DNA from: Flectonema sp. DT1601
Taxonomy: Eukaryota; Euglenozoa; Diplonemea; Diplonemida; Diplonemidae
Direction of reading: 5' to 3'
Assembly (NCBI GenBank): GCA_964019425.1
Contig: OZ025841.1
Location: forward strand, 186,001 to 250,000
Length of the DNA: 64,000 nucleotides
Positions within the stretch are counted from its first letter, which is position 1, and each line of letters begins with the position of its first letter. Below, one piece after another: positions 1 to 9,700 of the stretch. A program made the position numbers and the translations under genes. A model generated the notes under the pieces. That model saw nothing but the letters and a program-made list of their open reading frames with translations. It was not told where the DNA came from and searched no databases.

Positions 1-144
1 GGTGGTCTACTTTTATCAAAATAAAAGTTTTACTTTTTTTTTTTTTTTTTTTTTGCCGCTTAAAAACAGCTAACATTAAATTATCCTTCTGTAGCCTTTT
101 TGTATATTATTAACTTGAGAAGTGTAACGCGTGTGAGTAGAAGG

Positions 145-145
<1 letters not shown>

Positions 146-175
<30 letters not shown>
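146..175. repeat. (GA)n microsatellite
   Basis: An uninterrupted GA dinucleotide run of about 30 bases lies in the spacer. It is a simple repeat, likely polymorphic, and no function is inferred. Confidence 0.9.
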
Positions 176-1279
176 CAATTCCAATTGAGATATCTCTGTA
201 TGTTATGGAACAAGCTTAAAGACAATATAAAAAAGAGTTGGGGGGAAAAAAAAAAAGGAATGAAGTAGAGAAAAAAAAAGAAGACTGCCTGTTTTCAACA
301 TTTGATGTCAGAACCAAACGGATAACAGAGTATTCAATAACCTATATATTGTTCCAGCTATCCTGAGGATGACTGTTTTTTTTTTTTTTTTTTTTTTATT
401 GTGATTTTTCTCATTTCAAGAAACACGCCGGCTACTTATATTTCATTCATTCATTACCTTCTCTTTGATCTGAGAGTGGGGTACACTTTCATGCTTTTTT
501 TTTTTTTTTTTTTTTTTTTCCCGTTTCCAAAAAAAAGATGTCACAGAAGGGAGTGGTCAGTGGTTAATTTCTCACCGATTTGGGTTATTTTATTTCATAT
601 AAGACAATGTGGACAAAAAAAAAATAATAACTAACGGTCAGTCACATCCAGGAGAGGAAAACAAAAAAACAAAAAGGATCCCTCAAAACAACAAGGCAAG
701 AGTGCTATGAAAAAAAAAAAAATTAAAAAAAAAAAATATGTACTAAGTTAGGGCACTCACTGCTTACAATGCATCAAGTACTTCTTTTAGTTGTATTGAC
801 AAGTATCCTTTATCTTCTTTGCTGAACTTTTTATTTTTGCATGTGTCCTTGACATCTTAGCGTTGAAGAGGATGAATAAATCTATAAAAATATAAATGAC
901 TCTTGTTGAAGAATCCATCACATAAGGGAGAAAAACTGTTTTTTAAAAATCATCGCAAAAAAAAAAAAAAAAAAATTAAATTGCAATTATTCACTCGAGT
1001 ACAGTTCGGAAAAGAAATACAGAAGGAAATAAAAAGAAATCTAAACCTTGATTGGTGTCATAGTTTAGATTCGAGAGAACTTCAGAAAAGAACTTTGCTG
1101 GAATCCGAAAAGGTTAACAAACCTGTGCATGGGAACGGGATAGCGCAATCTAGAACTGTAGTAATATCGCAAACAATAAAAGTAATGACCCCTAGTCCCT
1201 ATTAAATAACGGGAAAGAAAAAAAAAAAAAGAAGAAAAAAAATAAATGGAAAGAAATACTCTTTTATTGCACAGAATAA

Positions 1280-1326
1280 TCGGCGTTTATCCGCCGACAG
1301 AAGAAATGACGAGCGCGCAACGCGCT
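1280..1326. ncRNA. Twin GC hairpins, candidate structured RNA
   Basis: Two perfect hairpins lie 14 bases apart in otherwise AT-rich spacer. TCGGCG pairs with CGCCGA around a six-base loop (1280-1297), and AGCGCG pairs with CGCGCT around a three-base CAA loop (1312-1326). Their GC content contrasts with the flanks. No RNA family is recognised, and the strand cannot be decided because hairpins read on both. They could be part of a small RNA or of the E2 3' UTR. Confidence 0.35.
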
Positions 1327-1682
1327 GATATAGTCTACTTTGTGCCAGACTAGCCACCAAGGCAACTGCCATACCATTTATGCAAGGGGAACCACCAGGG
1401 GAGAAGAGAACACTAGAAATACGTGGAAGAAGGTTACAATTATTTCAGCAAGGTATTTTTTTTCTCTGTTTTTTTTTTTTTTTTTTTGGGGAGCCCATTG
1501 GGAAGAGAGAAGGTAAGATGACTGAAGTGAACAAGTACTAACCTCCCAACATATGTCAAGTTGGGTACGGTACCAAATAATGTCCGTTTTTTTCATTTGT
1601 TTTTTGATATCCAATAGCTGCGCGTAATAATATTAACATGACCTGTTCAAATAATGAACTGCAATAACTCAGAAAAAGAATC

Positions 1683-2411
1683 TCAGTCGAGATCAATGTC
1701 TGAAGCGCTACTGATATCGTCGTCTATCTTTTTTTCTTCCACCGCCGGAGGTGCTTCTTTTTTCGAGCTATTCCGCAACTTCTTCTTTTTAATGGCGTCT
1801 ACGTCTGGATTGTAGAAATCTCTACCTCTGGTTTCTTTACTAATTGCTTCTCCAGCCTTTACTTCAGTTGCAAACTGTTGAATGTGCCGAGTGACTCGTT
1901 CTTTGAATTGTTCTTCGTCTTGTATGAGAATACCAGCAGCCTCACCATTCATAGGATCATGAGGATTTGGGTAACATAACAATTGAGTTAAGAAGTTTGT
2001 CAAAGCGTGTGTTAAGGTGAACATTGGAGACCATGTTTGATTTAGAACATCAAGGCATATTGAGCCACTTTGTTCTTCAACGTTTGGATGGAATATTCTG
2101 TTGACGAAAGCGACGCTTGGTGATGCTTGAGGATATCTTTCGGGGAGTTCAATATGAAGCCACCAGACTCCACCGATGTATGGACAGAGCTCTTTACTTA
2201 CATTTAGTTGAGTGTACTTCACCGGATCGATGTGAAGTTTAACGTACAATTCGTTGACATTATTTTCAGCAATCAGTACCTCAAATCCATTAGCACTCAA
2301 ATCAACAACATCTAAAAACTTTCTCTGAGTCGGACTCGTACCCATCAACGATGGTTCATAAGTCTTTGCTCCACCTCCAGCAATTCCAATGGGCGCACTA
2401 CTTTGTGTCAT
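1683..2411 (-). CDS. Ubiquitin-conjugating enzyme E2, UBE2H/Ubc8-like
   Basis: A 242-aa E2 that should accept ubiquitin from E1 on a catalytic cysteine and pass it to substrates with an E3. The UBC fold spans about residues 30-190. It has the E2 hallmark HPN motif (IFHPNVEE), followed by the active-site cysteine Cys119 in SGSICLDVLNQTW. The NQTW context and the YPNPHDPMNGEAA segment resemble UBE2H/Ubc8, as does the acidic C-terminal tail ending SASDIDLD. The ATG at 2411 is chosen. The frame stays open upstream to a GTG at 2468, but that part is lysine-rich translation of an A tract, and a likely splice acceptor AG lies at 2485-2486. Family call is strong; the UBE2H subfamily is likely. In human cells UBE2H works with the CTLH E3; whether that holds here is unknown. 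Confidence 0.88.
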   Translation of the reverse strand: MTQSSAPIGIAGGGAKTYEPSLMGTSPTQRKFLDVVDLSANGFEVLIAENNVNELYVKLHIDPVKYTQLNVSKELCPYIGGVWWLHIELPERYPQASPSVAFVNRIFHPNVEEQSGSICLDVLNQTWSPMFTLTHALTNFLTQLLCYPNPHDPMNGEAAGILIQDEEQFKERVTRHIQQFATEVKAGEAISKETRGRDFYNPDVDAIKKKKLRNSSKKEAPPAVEEKKIDDDISSASDIDLD

Positions 2412-2772
2412 TATTTTATCAAATAAAAAAAAGTTTTTTTTTTTGTGTTTTTTTTGTTTCAGCAGCACCTGCGTGCCAACTGAGCTGAAGAGAATTAAAA
2501 ATTGTGAATTTCTTATTTAATTTAAAATATTTTTAAGGTTTTCTTAAGACAAATTAATTTTCACACATTATGTACCTGCTTTTAAAAATAAAATAATAAT
2601 TAAAACAAGGAACTACTTTTATACAATATTTGCAAACAGGTAACATACAGCGAAACAAAATAGGGGAAGAGGGGGGGGTAGTACAATGGGCTTTAACTGT
2701 AGAATTATATAATAACGGTTTAGTTTTTATTTTAATCAAAGAGGACTAACTCACCAACGGGTTCATAATAAT
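2412..2772. other. Spacer between the E2 gene and the HNP-repeat gene
   Basis: An AT-rich 361-bp spacer. On the minus strand it holds the 3' end of the HNP-repeat gene and the 5' leader of the E2 gene. A donor-like GTGAGT lies just after the HNP-repeat stop codon, with no coding use that I can see. No gene is visible. Confidence 0.5.
2485..2505 (-). promoter_or_regulatory. Predicted splice acceptor of the E2 mRNA
   Basis: On the minus strand a T/C-rich stretch ends in CTCTTCAG, 74 nt before the E2 start codon. This fits a spliced-leader acceptor. A 5' UTR cis-intron is also possible because a GTACAT donor-like site lies about 85 nt further upstream. Confidence 0.45.
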
Positions 2773-5700
2773 CTAAGAGCTCCATCTCCAGTCAGGTCTG
2801 CTTTCCATTTTTTGGGTCGTCTGTCGAGGTGGTGACTTCCGACCTGCAGCTGCTTGTGATATTTGAGTCAATGTTTTGATTCGTTGATAAGAAGCGATTG
2901 CGTCACCATAAGCCTTTTCTCCCCTGATCAATGAACGGGGTGGAGATCCCTCCATGGGACTGGAAGGCCAATGTGGAGGCGATGTTCCACCTGTTGGAGA
3001 CTGTGATCTTTCTCTTTTTGGTGACTTTTTTCGTTTTTTTATTTTTCTAAATTTTTCTGCAGTAGCGGAAGTCAATAGCGAAACGACGGCGGCATAGGCT
3101 GAAGTGGCAAGATATTCGTTGAACTCATTTTGATGATATTCCTCAAGCGTTTCAACCAGTTCTGAAATGTGTTGTTCTTTTTCAAAAATTGTTTGAGCAG
3201 CAGTTGCTTCTTTGTCACGTAGTGAGTTGTTGTCGTTTGTAAGTTGAGTTATATTTTCATTTTCTTGTGCACTTGTTGCGTCTGTTTGACAACCCAAATC
3301 ACTTACCCAATCAATACCAACTCCATACTTCTTTTTAAATACATTTTCAATCTTTATACGATCAGCTCTCGCTGGCCATAGTTTTCTTGTTAGCTCATCA
3401 GTCTTGAACACTTCACTTGGATGCGAATTCTTTAACGTTTTCGCTACACTTTTAAACAAATCGCTGCTACGAATTTCACCAGGAGACGGTTCTATGTTTT
3501 CCAACGGAACTTTGAATGTTCCGTACAATTTTACCATCAACGCTTCTTCATTTCCATTAAATGTGGTTAGGATTTTGTTAACAGAGTCCAACTTCGCAGG
3601 GTTGTGTTCTTTATAAAATTCTTGAAGTTTTGATAAGTAGTATTTATCTTTCGTAATACCGTAATCAGGAACAGCACGATAAGGGATAGAATACTTCTCA
3701 TGGATAAGAGTCAGTAATTTATCCTCTGAACAAGTTACGTCTTCCCAGTATCGCTTTACAAATGCTAGTGTTTTGTCTCTGTTTTGTGAAGGAGCATTCA
3801 ATTGTAAGAAAGAACTGACTTTCTTAAACAGAAACGATGCTTCAACAGCCGAGTCGAATGCTGTATCCTTTTCAGAGGATGATGCAGCGACAGTGTTTTG
3901 GAGTTCTTTGAGTTGTTTTTGATGTTCAGATGTGAGTCTAGTTGTAACCTTTTGAGTAGTTTCTTGCAGAAGTTTTTCAATGACTTCAGATGACGGGCCT
4001 GCTTCAACATCAGCTGTCTGGATTTCGACGTCTTGAAGAGTTGGTGAGACAGGTCTTTCGAGATGGGAGGTCATGAATGTATTCATGCATTCATCTTTAG
4101 CAAATCCCCTATCAAGATCACCCCATCTGGTGTTTAATAAATCTTGTGATAGTCCCCACAGTAGACTATCCTTCTTTGATATCTCTCGCTGCATAAGTTT
4201 AAACCTCATCGTGTCAGATGCGTAGTCTGGTTGGCGTTCAGTTGGTTGGTTTGCAGCCTGTAAAGCTGCAATATCCTTCAGTAACTTTCGCTCTCTGTTT
4301 CGAGACTCTCTTAACTGACTTGTTAAATGAGTACCTTCACGAGACAGTAGATCGCATTGATCTGTTTTCACACGAAGGGCTTTTTGACTTTCAGAGGCAA
4401 CAGTTTTCGCAATCATTTCTTGTTTTTCCATTTTCTTGAAATCGAAGTACATTTCTCTGGCCGCGTCGGCCTGTGGATCCGCAAGGTGTGCACGACTTTC
4501 TATTATCCCTGTAACTTCACTTAGACGAGCACGGAGTGACAAGACTTCTTTCTGAAGCCTCTTCTCTGCTGCAGAAGATCTGATCAAATCTTCCTTAACT
4601 TCCATTAGTTGCATTGATGCAGTTGCTAAGTCCGGAGGTAATTCAAAGAGGCTGTCGACTGATCCGAGTAGGAAGTCAGCAGAGCAGCATTTGTCTTCAT
4701 ACTGTTGTGCTACTGCTGCTGAACCTCTTTCTTGAGTTTCAATAGAAGTGGTGTTGGTTGCTATTTGTGAGTAATCAGGAACTGCCATCACTCCGCAATG
4801 CTTTGTTGGTTTTGATTGGATTTTACCACCAGGACCTACTTTTGGTAAACTTTCCCAACCAACGCTTTCATCTCCTCCGACAGCAACATATTTATTGACT
4901 CCGGAATCGACATTTACTAACCATCTTTCTCCTGGTGCGTCTTGTCTTGTGTAGATAACTTTCTTATCACCTGTGACTGCCCTATCATATTGTATACCCT
5001 CATGGATAAGTGGATCAGGTAATGATGATAATACTTTAGTGAGAGGATTAGATGAAGGAGGTGAATATTCTATTCCGTACCTTTTGTGAAGGTCAGCTAC
5101 TAGTTGGTCTTGTTTTCCTAAATCAGAATATTGTTTAATTATCAAGTCAATATGACCAATCCTCTCAGGATTGTGTTTTTTGAAGAAATCATGAACTTGC
5201 TGTTTTAGTGTTGCTGGCTGTACTTTTGGAGGCGAAGGTGAAGCCACTGCAGCTGCTGGTGAAGCTTCAGTTGTTTCGGGAGACGCAGAGGTAGTTGAAC
5301 CTTCGTACTTCGCTCGTATCTTACTAATTAGTTCTTCTTCAGTTCCTGCATATGTTCTGAGGAGTTCATCAATGCCAGGTATCTTTACAGGATTATGTTT
5401 CTGATAGAGTTCAACAAGAATCTTTTTATAAGGATTCTCTCCCTCAGTCACAATCATAGAATCCTGAACATCTCTTCGAAATGCGTTAGCTTCTTCCTCA
5501 GTTGGAAATGGTTCACCGTACTTTTTAACAAGTTTTGTGACAAGTTCTTCTTCCTTACCCCAATGGTTTCTGATTAGCTCGCAAAGTGCTGCTTCCTTTT
5601 TCTCTGGATTATGTTTACTGTAGTATTCTTGTAGTCTACTGTAATAAGGGTTTCGTAGAATTTCCTCTTGAGTGATGTATTGTTGCTGTAGTTGTGTTGT

Positions 5701-6618
5701 ACTAGCGGCTGCCTTAAACTTCTCTGCAAGAGCTTGTAAGAGACTTTCCTCACGACCAACCCACTGTTGTAGAAGTTGAGGGATTCTAGGTAAGTTTTCA
5801 GGGTTGTGAGTTTGGAAGAATGTTCGAAGCAGTGCAGCGTAGTCTTTCTGTGCTGGAGCAGATGTTTGGACTCCGAGAATGGCAGCGTGTTCAGGGTGCC
5901 TAATAGCCAGCTGATGAACATAACTCTCAAGAGAATCACCTTCTACTTTAAGTAAAAGAATCATCTCGTCAACTCCAGGTACAGATTTTGGATCAACAAT
6001 AGTAAAGAACTTTGTTAACTTTTCTTTATAGACAGGATCAACTGTCGGTAGTGGTGGTGGTTCCCTAAACGGCACCTTATCATTGTATTTATCGGCTAGT
6101 TTTGACATTAATTCAGCTTGTTTTTCTAAGGTTGGATATTGCTTTAATATTTGTGGAATATTATGGAGTTTTGCTGGTTCTTTTTCGGCATACAAAGCAA
6201 TCAGTTGATATAAGGTAGGCCATCTTCCTCTATCCATTAGAGCGAAGAGCATCATGAAAATCTTTTCAACGTCGTTGTTGTAGTGAACGAGGTGTTGGAT
6301 GATTTCTTCTCTTGGCTTTAGTTTGTATGCTGGGTCATCGACACTCTTGATTTCATGGAAGTAGAACTGTAGCATCATAACATGTTTATCTTCTATTCGG
6401 AGTACCCTTTCCTCAACAGGAATGTCTGGTAGTTCTTCCAACTCTACACCTGTTTGAGCATTCTTAAAAAGTGAAACTAGCTTTCCATCACCACCCTCAC
6501 CTTCAAGCTGTGCGCTCCATTTCTGTGCAGGATCATCACTGCCCCACAGACAGTAAGTTACGACTTGTCCTTCTCTGGTTACTTTATATATTGTGCCATC
6601 TGCTTTGATGATGGTCAT
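2773..6618 (-). CDS. HNP-repeat and coiled-coil protein, putative cytoskeletal scaffold
   Basis: A 1281-aa protein built around about nine degenerate repeats of roughly 45-50 residues. The core reads F/YxxHNPxKxxxIDxLLxxYxGxEExLxxKLxxKYG. Six repeats lie in the N-terminal half (about residues 130-530) and three in the C-terminal part (about 920-1120). Good examples contain FFQTHNPENLP, YYSKHNPEKKE, LYQKHNPVKIP, FFKKHNPERIG and FYKEHNPAKLD. Coiled coil lies between the two sets (about 690-870). The C-terminal region is basic and Ser-Pro-rich (KSPKRERSQSPTGG). I associate HNP-type repeats with hypothetical proteins of flagellate protists, but cannot name the family. There is no signal peptide or membrane segment. 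The start ATG follows a T-tract plus AAAACAG acceptor only 9 nt upstream, which makes the start firm. Confidence 0.8.
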   Translation of the reverse strand: MTIIKADGTIYKVTREGQVVTYCLWGSDDPAQKWSAQLEGEGGDGKLVSLFKNAQTGVELEELPDIPVEERVLRIEDKHVMMLQFYFHEIKSVDDPAYKLKPREEIIQHLVHYNNDVEKIFMMLFALMDRGRWPTLYQLIALYAEKEPAKLHNIPQILKQYPTLEKQAELMSKLADKYNDKVPFREPPPLPTVDPVYKEKLTKFFTIVDPKSVPGVDEMILLLKVEGDSLESYVHQLAIRHPEHAAILGVQTSAPAQKDYAALLRTFFQTHNPENLPRIPQLLQQWVGREESLLQALAEKFKAAASTTQLQQQYITQEEILRNPYYSRLQEYYSKHNPEKKEAALCELIRNHWGKEEELVTKLVKKYGEPFPTEEEANAFRRDVQDSMIVTEGENPYKKILVELYQKHNPVKIPGIDELLRTYAGTEEELISKIRAKYEGSTTSASPETTEASPAAAVASPSPPKVQPATLKQQVHDFFKKHNPERIGHIDLIIKQYSDLGKQDQLVADLHKRYGIEYSPPSSNPLTKVLSSLPDPLIHEGIQYDRAVTGDKKVIYTRQDAPGERWLVNVDSGVNKYVAVGGDESVGWESLPKVGPGGKIQSKPTKHCGVMAVPDYSQIATNTTSIETQERGSAAVAQQYEDKCCSADFLLGSVDSLFELPPDLATASMQLMEVKEDLIRSSAAEKRLQKEVLSLRARLSEVTGIIESRAHLADPQADAAREMYFDFKKMEKQEMIAKTVASESQKALRVKTDQCDLLSREGTHLTSQLRESRNRERKLLKDIAALQAANQPTERQPDYASDTMRFKLMQREISKKDSLLWGLSQDLLNTRWGDLDRGFAKDECMNTFMTSHLERPVSPTLQDVEIQTADVEAGPSSEVIEKLLQETTQKVTTRLTSEHQKQLKELQNTVAASSSEKDTAFDSAVEASFLFKKVSSFLQLNAPSQNRDKTLAFVKRYWEDVTCSEDKLLTLIHEKYSIPYRAVPDYGITKDKYYLSKLQEFYKEHNPAKLDSVNKILTTFNGNEEALMVKLYGTFKVPLENIEPSPGEIRSSDLFKSVAKTLKNSHPSEVFKTDELTRKLWPARADRIKIENVFKKKYGVGIDWVSDLGCQTDATSAQENENITQLTNDNNSLRDKEATAAQTIFEKEQHISELVETLEEYHQNEFNEYLATSAYAAVVSLLTSATAEKFRKIKKRKKSPKRERSQSPTGGTSPPHWPSSPMEGSPPRSLIRGEKAYGDAIASYQRIKTLTQISQAAAGRKSPPRQTTQKMESRPDWRWSS

Positions 6619-6627
6619 CCCAACCGG

Positions 6628-6650
6628 CTGTTTTGAAAAAAAAAAATAAT
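6628..6650 (-). promoter_or_regulatory. Predicted trans-splice acceptor for the HNP-repeat gene
   Basis: On the minus strand a run of 11 T's is followed by CAAAACAG and, after 9 nt, the ATG. This is one of the clearest pyrimidine-tract/AG acceptors in the window and supports a 9-nt leader beyond any spliced leader. Confidence 0.6.
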
Positions 6651-7503
6651 TTTTTTTTTTTTTTTAAAAACTATTTTTGTCTTCAAAAAACGTCATGTAA
6701 CAAACAATACTTATTTTCTTCAAAAAAGGGGGAAGTGAGGGGGAAGATGCGCTTCTTTTGATCTCGTAAAAGGTCGTTTTTACTTTTTTATTTTTGATAG
6801 TTACTCGTAGAAAATACAAAAAGCTTCACACGTAGTTTTTTTTTATTATTATAATTGCAAAGTAATTCAAGTCAAAGCTAGTACTATTTTACGTACCACA
6901 AGACCAAAAAAAGCGCTCAAGAGGAAATCTAATTTTGGGCTAACGTTGCGATAACACAAGGGAAGGAAAAAAAGTAGCACCTTTTTTTTTTTTTTTTTTT
7001 TTGAAAAATATTTAAAAAAAAAAAGACAACAAGAAGAAAATAGGAATAAAACTGAGGGAGAAAAAAAAAAAAAAAATGGCAATGATCTACGTATTGGGAG
7101 TGGGAAGGCTGGATGTGGTAAGGATTGACATCTGTTTCTATCACCTCGCTATGCTTGTTTCTGAAGCTGCATGTTCAAAGGTAACAAATGCCAACACGTA
7201 CTATTAAGTAGTTTTCGTTTTCCATATTTCATTTAATTACTTTTAATTCTAAAAGAAAACTGCAACCAAAAACATTACAACAGGGGAATAGGTTGCAGAA
7301 GACTGGCTGCCAGTTGTTACGGAAACCCGTCTTTGCTTGTGTTCACAGCTTCACAGTTTAGTTTACAAATAGTGGTTACGAAAAAAGATTTAAAAAAAAA
7401 AATGAATGAGAAAAATCTAATAATAGGGGAGGTGGAAGGAAAAACAAATGACCTCAACAACAGTCATCAAGCATACTAAAGAGTTGAAATAAAGACAAAC
7501 AGT
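6651..7503. other. Spacer with homopolymers
   Basis: An AT-rich spacer between two minus-strand genes with long T and A runs (6982-7002, 7061-7076). The less repetitive part at 7140-7380 should be the 3' UTR of the upstream coiled-coil gene. No gene or RNA is recognised. Confidence 0.5.
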
Positions 7504-9318
7504 CTAAACATTTCCACAGTTAACTGGTCTTGATGAAAGTGGAAGAGCTGAAGTTCCCTTTCTCACAACACTGCGGCTACTACGAGCTGATACACTCGGA
7601 GATGTGTAACTAGCTGGTTGGTATCCAGTGCTACGTGGTAGGGGTGATGATCCTCCCTTTCGACGCTCTTCCATAACAACAGAGTGAAGAGGACGCTTAG
7701 TGTTTGATGTTTGATTTGATTGCATCGATCCTCTTCTTGATAATGAAGGTGAGATTGCTCTTGGATTTGGAGACACTCTACCAGATGGAGACAAAGCTCT
7801 GATCTTACTCGCAAGTTGTTTACTAACACTTGCAGCATGTGGAACAGTACACTTAGGTCTCGCTGATGGACTATTTACTGCAGCAGAACGGTGATGAGTT
7901 GGTGATGGGAATCTAAGAGAGGATCCATTACGGCCTGTTGAAGTTGATCTTTGAAACGAAGGGCTGACTGCTCTGTGAGTGTTGCTTCTGTGAAGACCAT
8001 TTCCTGATTGGCTTTGTGAATAACTCTTATGCTCAAGTTTAAAGATTAAAGACTTTAGGCCCATAACTTCATCCTCAAGAGACTTGTTCTTGTTAATAAG
8101 TTGAGACATTTCATCAGCCATCTTACGCTCATTATCAACAGTTGACTGTTGCTCTTCTTGCTTATCAAGAACTTCTTCTAATTTAGTAGCAAGGGATTCG
8201 ATGACTTTTTCCTTTTCCTCGAGAAGGCCAACCAGTTCGGTGTCACCAAACTCTTTTGAAACATCGAGAGAACTCTGATGAGGTTCACGAACATTGTCTT
8301 GTTTCTCTGCCTCCAATTCCAAGTTCAGAGTTTTAATTTCTGTCTTTGCCGCCGCTAGTTCATCAGTGCGTCTCACTGACTCGACCTTGTACTTCTCCAG
8401 CTTGTTCTGCATAGCTTCCAGTTCCTTGGAACGACTTTCAAACTTCTCTTCTAGTGCTTTCTTAGCTTTGCTGGCTTCTTCTTTGTATTGTTCCCACTGA
8501 AGAGACTTCTTACCGACGTATGCTTTTAGTTCAATAACTTCCTTTGACTTTGCACGTGATTCCTCAGTGAGGGAGCGGATCTTGTCGTCGGTGTTGCCGT
8601 CACGGAGTCGGAGTTCAGACTCTGCAGATTCAAGCTTGTCTTGTAATGTGATGTTCATGGATTCGAAGTTTGTTAGTTTGTCTTCAAGTTCTTGACGAGC
8701 AAGACCAGACTGTCCGAGCATTGTTTCTAATTCGTCAATTCGATCGTTTAGTTGAGCAATTTCTAAAGAAGTTGATTCATCAACAGTGTTGATTGTGACG
8801 GTACTCGTCTTTAACTTTTGAATCTCTTGCTCTGCAGCCTTTAGCTTCTCTTCAGATTCCGCCTTGGCATCAACAATACTCTTTTTTTCTTCACCAAATA
8901 TGGTGATGATGTGGTCGAAATTGCGCTTACGCTCATTGAACACCGCATCGTTGGTTTTCAACTTTTCGTGTAGTTCTTGGTTTTCTCCCATTGTGTCTTC
9001 AAGGGCGGTTTTTGCCTCTTCAATTCCCTGTTTCAATAAAAGAATTTCCTGCTCTAAATTTTGAATGGTAGCGTCATCATCATGTGACCTGACGACTTGA
9101 TTTCCTCTCATGTTGCTGACTTCCTCTTCTAATTCAGCATTTCTGTATTCTAAAAATAGTTTTTCACCTCGAAGAGCTGCTACTTGTTGCTCGACGTCGA
9201 TTTCGTCGATTTCTTCTGTGACCATTTCATCTGCATCTCCAATTAAACTATCGTCTGTTGCTACAATGCTATCATCTCTGTCGTCACCTGGGGATACAGG
9301 AAGATCCATCACTGACAT
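7504..9318 (-). CDS. Coiled-coil protein with Ser-Pro-rich tail
   Basis: A 604-aa protein, family not recognised. After an acidic N-terminus (about 1-45) it is almost entirely predicted coiled coil to about residue 420 (heptad-rich, many E/K/L). The last 180 residues are basic, serine- and proline-rich with SP/RS motifs (RALSPSGRVSPNPRAISPS). That layout is common in microtubule- or axoneme-associated proteins, but this is inference. The ATG at 9318 is used; the open frame runs upstream to 9426 through hydrophobic translation of T-rich leader sequence. An acceptor CAACAG lies 13 nt before the ATG. An alternative is that this is the 3' exon of the next upstream coiled-coil gene, because a phase-compatible intron 9347-9704 can be drawn (see findings). 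Confidence 0.7.
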   Translation of the reverse strand: MSVMDLPVSPGDDRDDSIVATDDSLIGDADEMVTEEIDEIDVEQQVAALRGEKLFLEYRNAELEEEVSNMRGNQVVRSHDDDATIQNLEQEILLLKQGIEEAKTALEDTMGENQELHEKLKTNDAVFNERKRNFDHIITIFGEEKKSIVDAKAESEEKLKAAEQEIQKLKTSTVTINTVDESTSLEIAQLNDRIDELETMLGQSGLARQELEDKLTNFESMNITLQDKLESAESELRLRDGNTDDKIRSLTEESRAKSKEVIELKAYVGKKSLQWEQYKEEASKAKKALEEKFESRSKELEAMQNKLEKYKVESVRRTDELAAAKTEIKTLNLELEAEKQDNVREPHQSSLDVSKEFGDTELVGLLEEKEKVIESLATKLEEVLDKQEEQQSTVDNERKMADEMSQLINKNKSLEDEVMGLKSLIFKLEHKSYSQSQSGNGLHRSNTHRAVSPSFQRSTSTGRNGSSLRFPSPTHHRSAAVNSPSARPKCTVPHAASVSKQLASKIRALSPSGRVSPNPRAISPSLSRRGSMQSNQTSNTKRPLHSVVMEERRKGGSSPLPRSTGYQPASYTSPSVSARSSRSVVRKGTSALPLSSRPVNCGNV

Positions 9319-9700
9319 TGTTAGCAGTTGCTGTTGAATAATAATGCTAATGAAAAAAAAACATACAACACACACACAACAAATATATAAATAAAATAGC
9401 AAGGAACAATACAAGACAAACAACAATACCTATATATATAAAAGAAAAGGAAAACATACATTCACATATTTTCCAAAACCCATAAGTTCCAATCATAGAA
9501 GACAGGAATGCGAATACAAAGATTTCTTGGAAGAGAAAATAAAATTTACAAAAAAAAAAAGAAATACAACAGCTACTCTTTATAAAGAAAAAAGTTTTTT
9601 GACCCGAAGTCGCTATGGAATGCCAAGGAGAAAAGTCGAAATTTAACAAAAAAAAAAAAAAAAAAAACGAAGAAAGCATTTTCCTCCGGCAAGATAAAAC
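9319..9700. other. Short spacer or intron between two coiled-coil genes
   Basis: 382 bp, T-rich on the minus strand, with a TA/TG-rich stretch near 9360-9440. On the minus strand it starts with a GTGAGT donor overlapping the stop codon of the upstream gene and ends in pyrimidine-rich AG sites. It is therefore either an intergenic spacer with a trans-splice site or an intron. Confidence 0.5.
9331..9360 (-). promoter_or_regulatory. Splice acceptor region (trans or cis)
   Basis: On the minus strand a T9 tract is followed by CATTAG (AG at 9347-9348) and then CAACAG (AG at 9331-9332). Either AG could receive a spliced leader. The first one also keeps frame with the upstream gene if used as a cis acceptor. 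Confidence 0.5.

Larger units (their letters stand above)
1..1682. other. Spacer downstream of the E2 gene
   Basis: This stretch has no convincing gene. It is dominated by A and T homopolymers (for example T runs near 35-55, 375-397 and 497-518, A runs near 710-735 and 957-975), a GA microsatellite and two GC-rich hairpins at 1280-1326. The short open frames that cross it read through homopolymers and have no recognisable protein features. It should include the 3' untranslated region and poly(A) site of the minus-strand E2 gene. Confidence 0.6.

Noticed and set aside
401-1205. Two plus-strand open frames (77 and 100 codons)
   Set aside because: They run through T and A homopolymers, have no protein features, and oppose the direction of every real gene.
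2412-2468. N-terminal extension of the E2 protein from a GTG
   Set aside because: Lysine- and phenylalanine-rich translation of A/T tracts; the ATG at 2411 begins the sensible protein.
9319-9426. Hydrophobic N-terminal extension of the coiled-coil protein (possible signal peptide)
   Set aside because: It comes from T-rich leader sequence upstream of the splice acceptor and starts at a non-ATG codon.
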